Position numbers and translations under genes: made by a program
Part shown: positions 63,091 to 64,000 of the stretch, piece by piece
How positions within the stretch are numbered: position 1 is the stretch's first letter
How the letters are laid out: each line of letters opens with the position of its first letter
NCBI RefSeq assembly: GCF_036324505.1
Contig: NC_086362.1
Coordinates: 8,739,043 to 8,803,042, forward strand
Direction: 5' to 3'
Source of the DNA: Eleginops maclovinus
Lineage: Eukaryota; Chordata; Actinopteri; Perciformes; Eleginopidae
DNA: 64,000 nt
The notes under the pieces: generated by a model
Told to the model about the DNA's origin: nothing
The model's database searches: none
The model's input: only the letters and a program-made list of their open reading frames with translations

Positions 63091-64000
63091 GTGAACTTTT
63101 TGAGCTCATTTATTTACTAAAGGGAGATTTGACAGGCTGAATCACATTCATACAGTAACACAAACACTCAGAGCGCTTGTGCACAGCAGCATGTTGACAG
63201 ATATTAATGAGGGATAGGAACGCATTATCTGCTTCACCATCAACACATGCAAATGGATTTGATCAAAGCAAACGACGCGCTTTGTCTTTTAACGGCAGCT
63301 GAACTCTCTTTAGCAGGCAGCCTTGTCATGAGCTACTGTACATCAATGCCGCCACCCCTTCCTCTGCGGATGAACTGCATCTGGTTTGTGTGCCCATGAA
63401 CTCGCTCAACTCTCTTAAAATACATACCATGACAGAGATAGCCCCAGGCATCAGCACTCGTATAAATGTTTAAACCCATTTGAACCGCTGTCAGAATATA
63501 AATCTGTATTCTGTCGCACCTGTCGCTCACACAAAGGAAACATTGGATCCCACAACACTCACGGTCCGTCCCGAGAACACACTGTTCCAGCTGAAATGCA
63601 ACACGGTGTCTGAGAGTAACTCTGGTTATTTTTAGTACTGATTCACTTTACAGAACAAGTTTTACTATCATACAGTGGCAGAATACAGTAGTGAAATCAT
63701 GAGTGAAAATATAAATACTCAAGTAAACATTTTACTTAGATAGCATTATTTAATTTTACCTCCACGTATTTCACAGCTTTATTTACTTTTAACTTTCAGA
63801 TTTATAGCTATAGTATATTAATAAACATTAACATGTAATTATGAGTTAAAATATCAACCAGCCGTATATTATGTTATGTGCTTAAACTCTCCCAGTTATA
63901 GACACATAAATGCATTAATAATCATAACCCAGTCATTAATATACATAATTCTGAAATGGACTACCTAGTAAAAAAATCACTTTCACTTTTTGTACTTTAA
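63091..64000 (+). other. nfib: start of nfib intron 6
   Basis: No gene. 63640-64000 carries ACTCAAGTAAACATTTTACT and TTTCACTTTTTGTACTTTA, suggesting a decayed copy of the AAGTAAAAGTA-type repeat also seen at 1785 and 14585. Confidence 0.4.

Overview
This is a vertebrate nuclear genomic segment, almost certainly from a ray-finned (teleost) fish. It has split genes with GT/AG introns, an AT-rich intergenic background, very many long (CA)n/(TG)n microsatellites, and several interspersed repeats of a kind common in teleost genomes. The species cannot be fixed from the sequence. Three protein-coding genes are recognisable by hand translation and comparison with remembered vertebrate orthologues; no database search was run. 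Layout: (1) 97-2622, minus strand: the first six coding exons of plaa (phospholipase A2-activating protein, a ubiquitin-binding VCP/p97 cofactor), covering most of the N-terminal WD40 propeller. The rest of the gene lies off the left edge. (2) 3706-10310, plus strand: complete zdhhc21 (DHHC palmitoyltransferase), head to head with plaa. It has a likely non-coding first exon, seven coding exons giving 265 codons, and a long 3' UTR with two AATAAA signals. (3) 14356-63090 and beyond the right edge, plus strand: the 5' half of nfib (nuclear factor I/B). Three alternative first coding exons (14356-14430, 19660-19677, 21070-21096) all end in phase 0 and can each splice to the 532-nt exon 2 that encodes the NFI DNA-binding domain (23811-24342). 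A 32-kb intron 2 follows, then exons 3-6 (56528-63090). The window ends in the next intron. Region character: 10.3-14.3 kb is AT-rich intergenic DNA with one isolated exon-like GC island at 12181-12242. 14.4-23.8 kb is the nfib alternative-promoter region and holds a hAT-like MITE, a small palindromic insertion and two large TG arrays. 24.3-56.5 kb is a long non-coding intron with no supportable gene. It holds TG/CA arrays, a TTTC array, a duplicated ~120-bp module (26028 and 26640), polypurine and polypyrimidine tracts, and stretches of complex sequence that may be enhancers. 56.6-64 kb carries exons 3-6 with ordinary introns and a few repeat relics. The genes do not form one pathway. zdhhc21 directly upstream of nfib in the same orientation is the arrangement I recall for human 9p, so that pair looks like ancestral synteny; plaa next to zdhhc21 appears to be fish-side arrangement. 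No new molecular system was found. The points most worth checking are the nfib first-exon choices, the UG/CA arrays sitting directly after 5' splice sites, the duplicated intronic module, and the orphan exon-like island.
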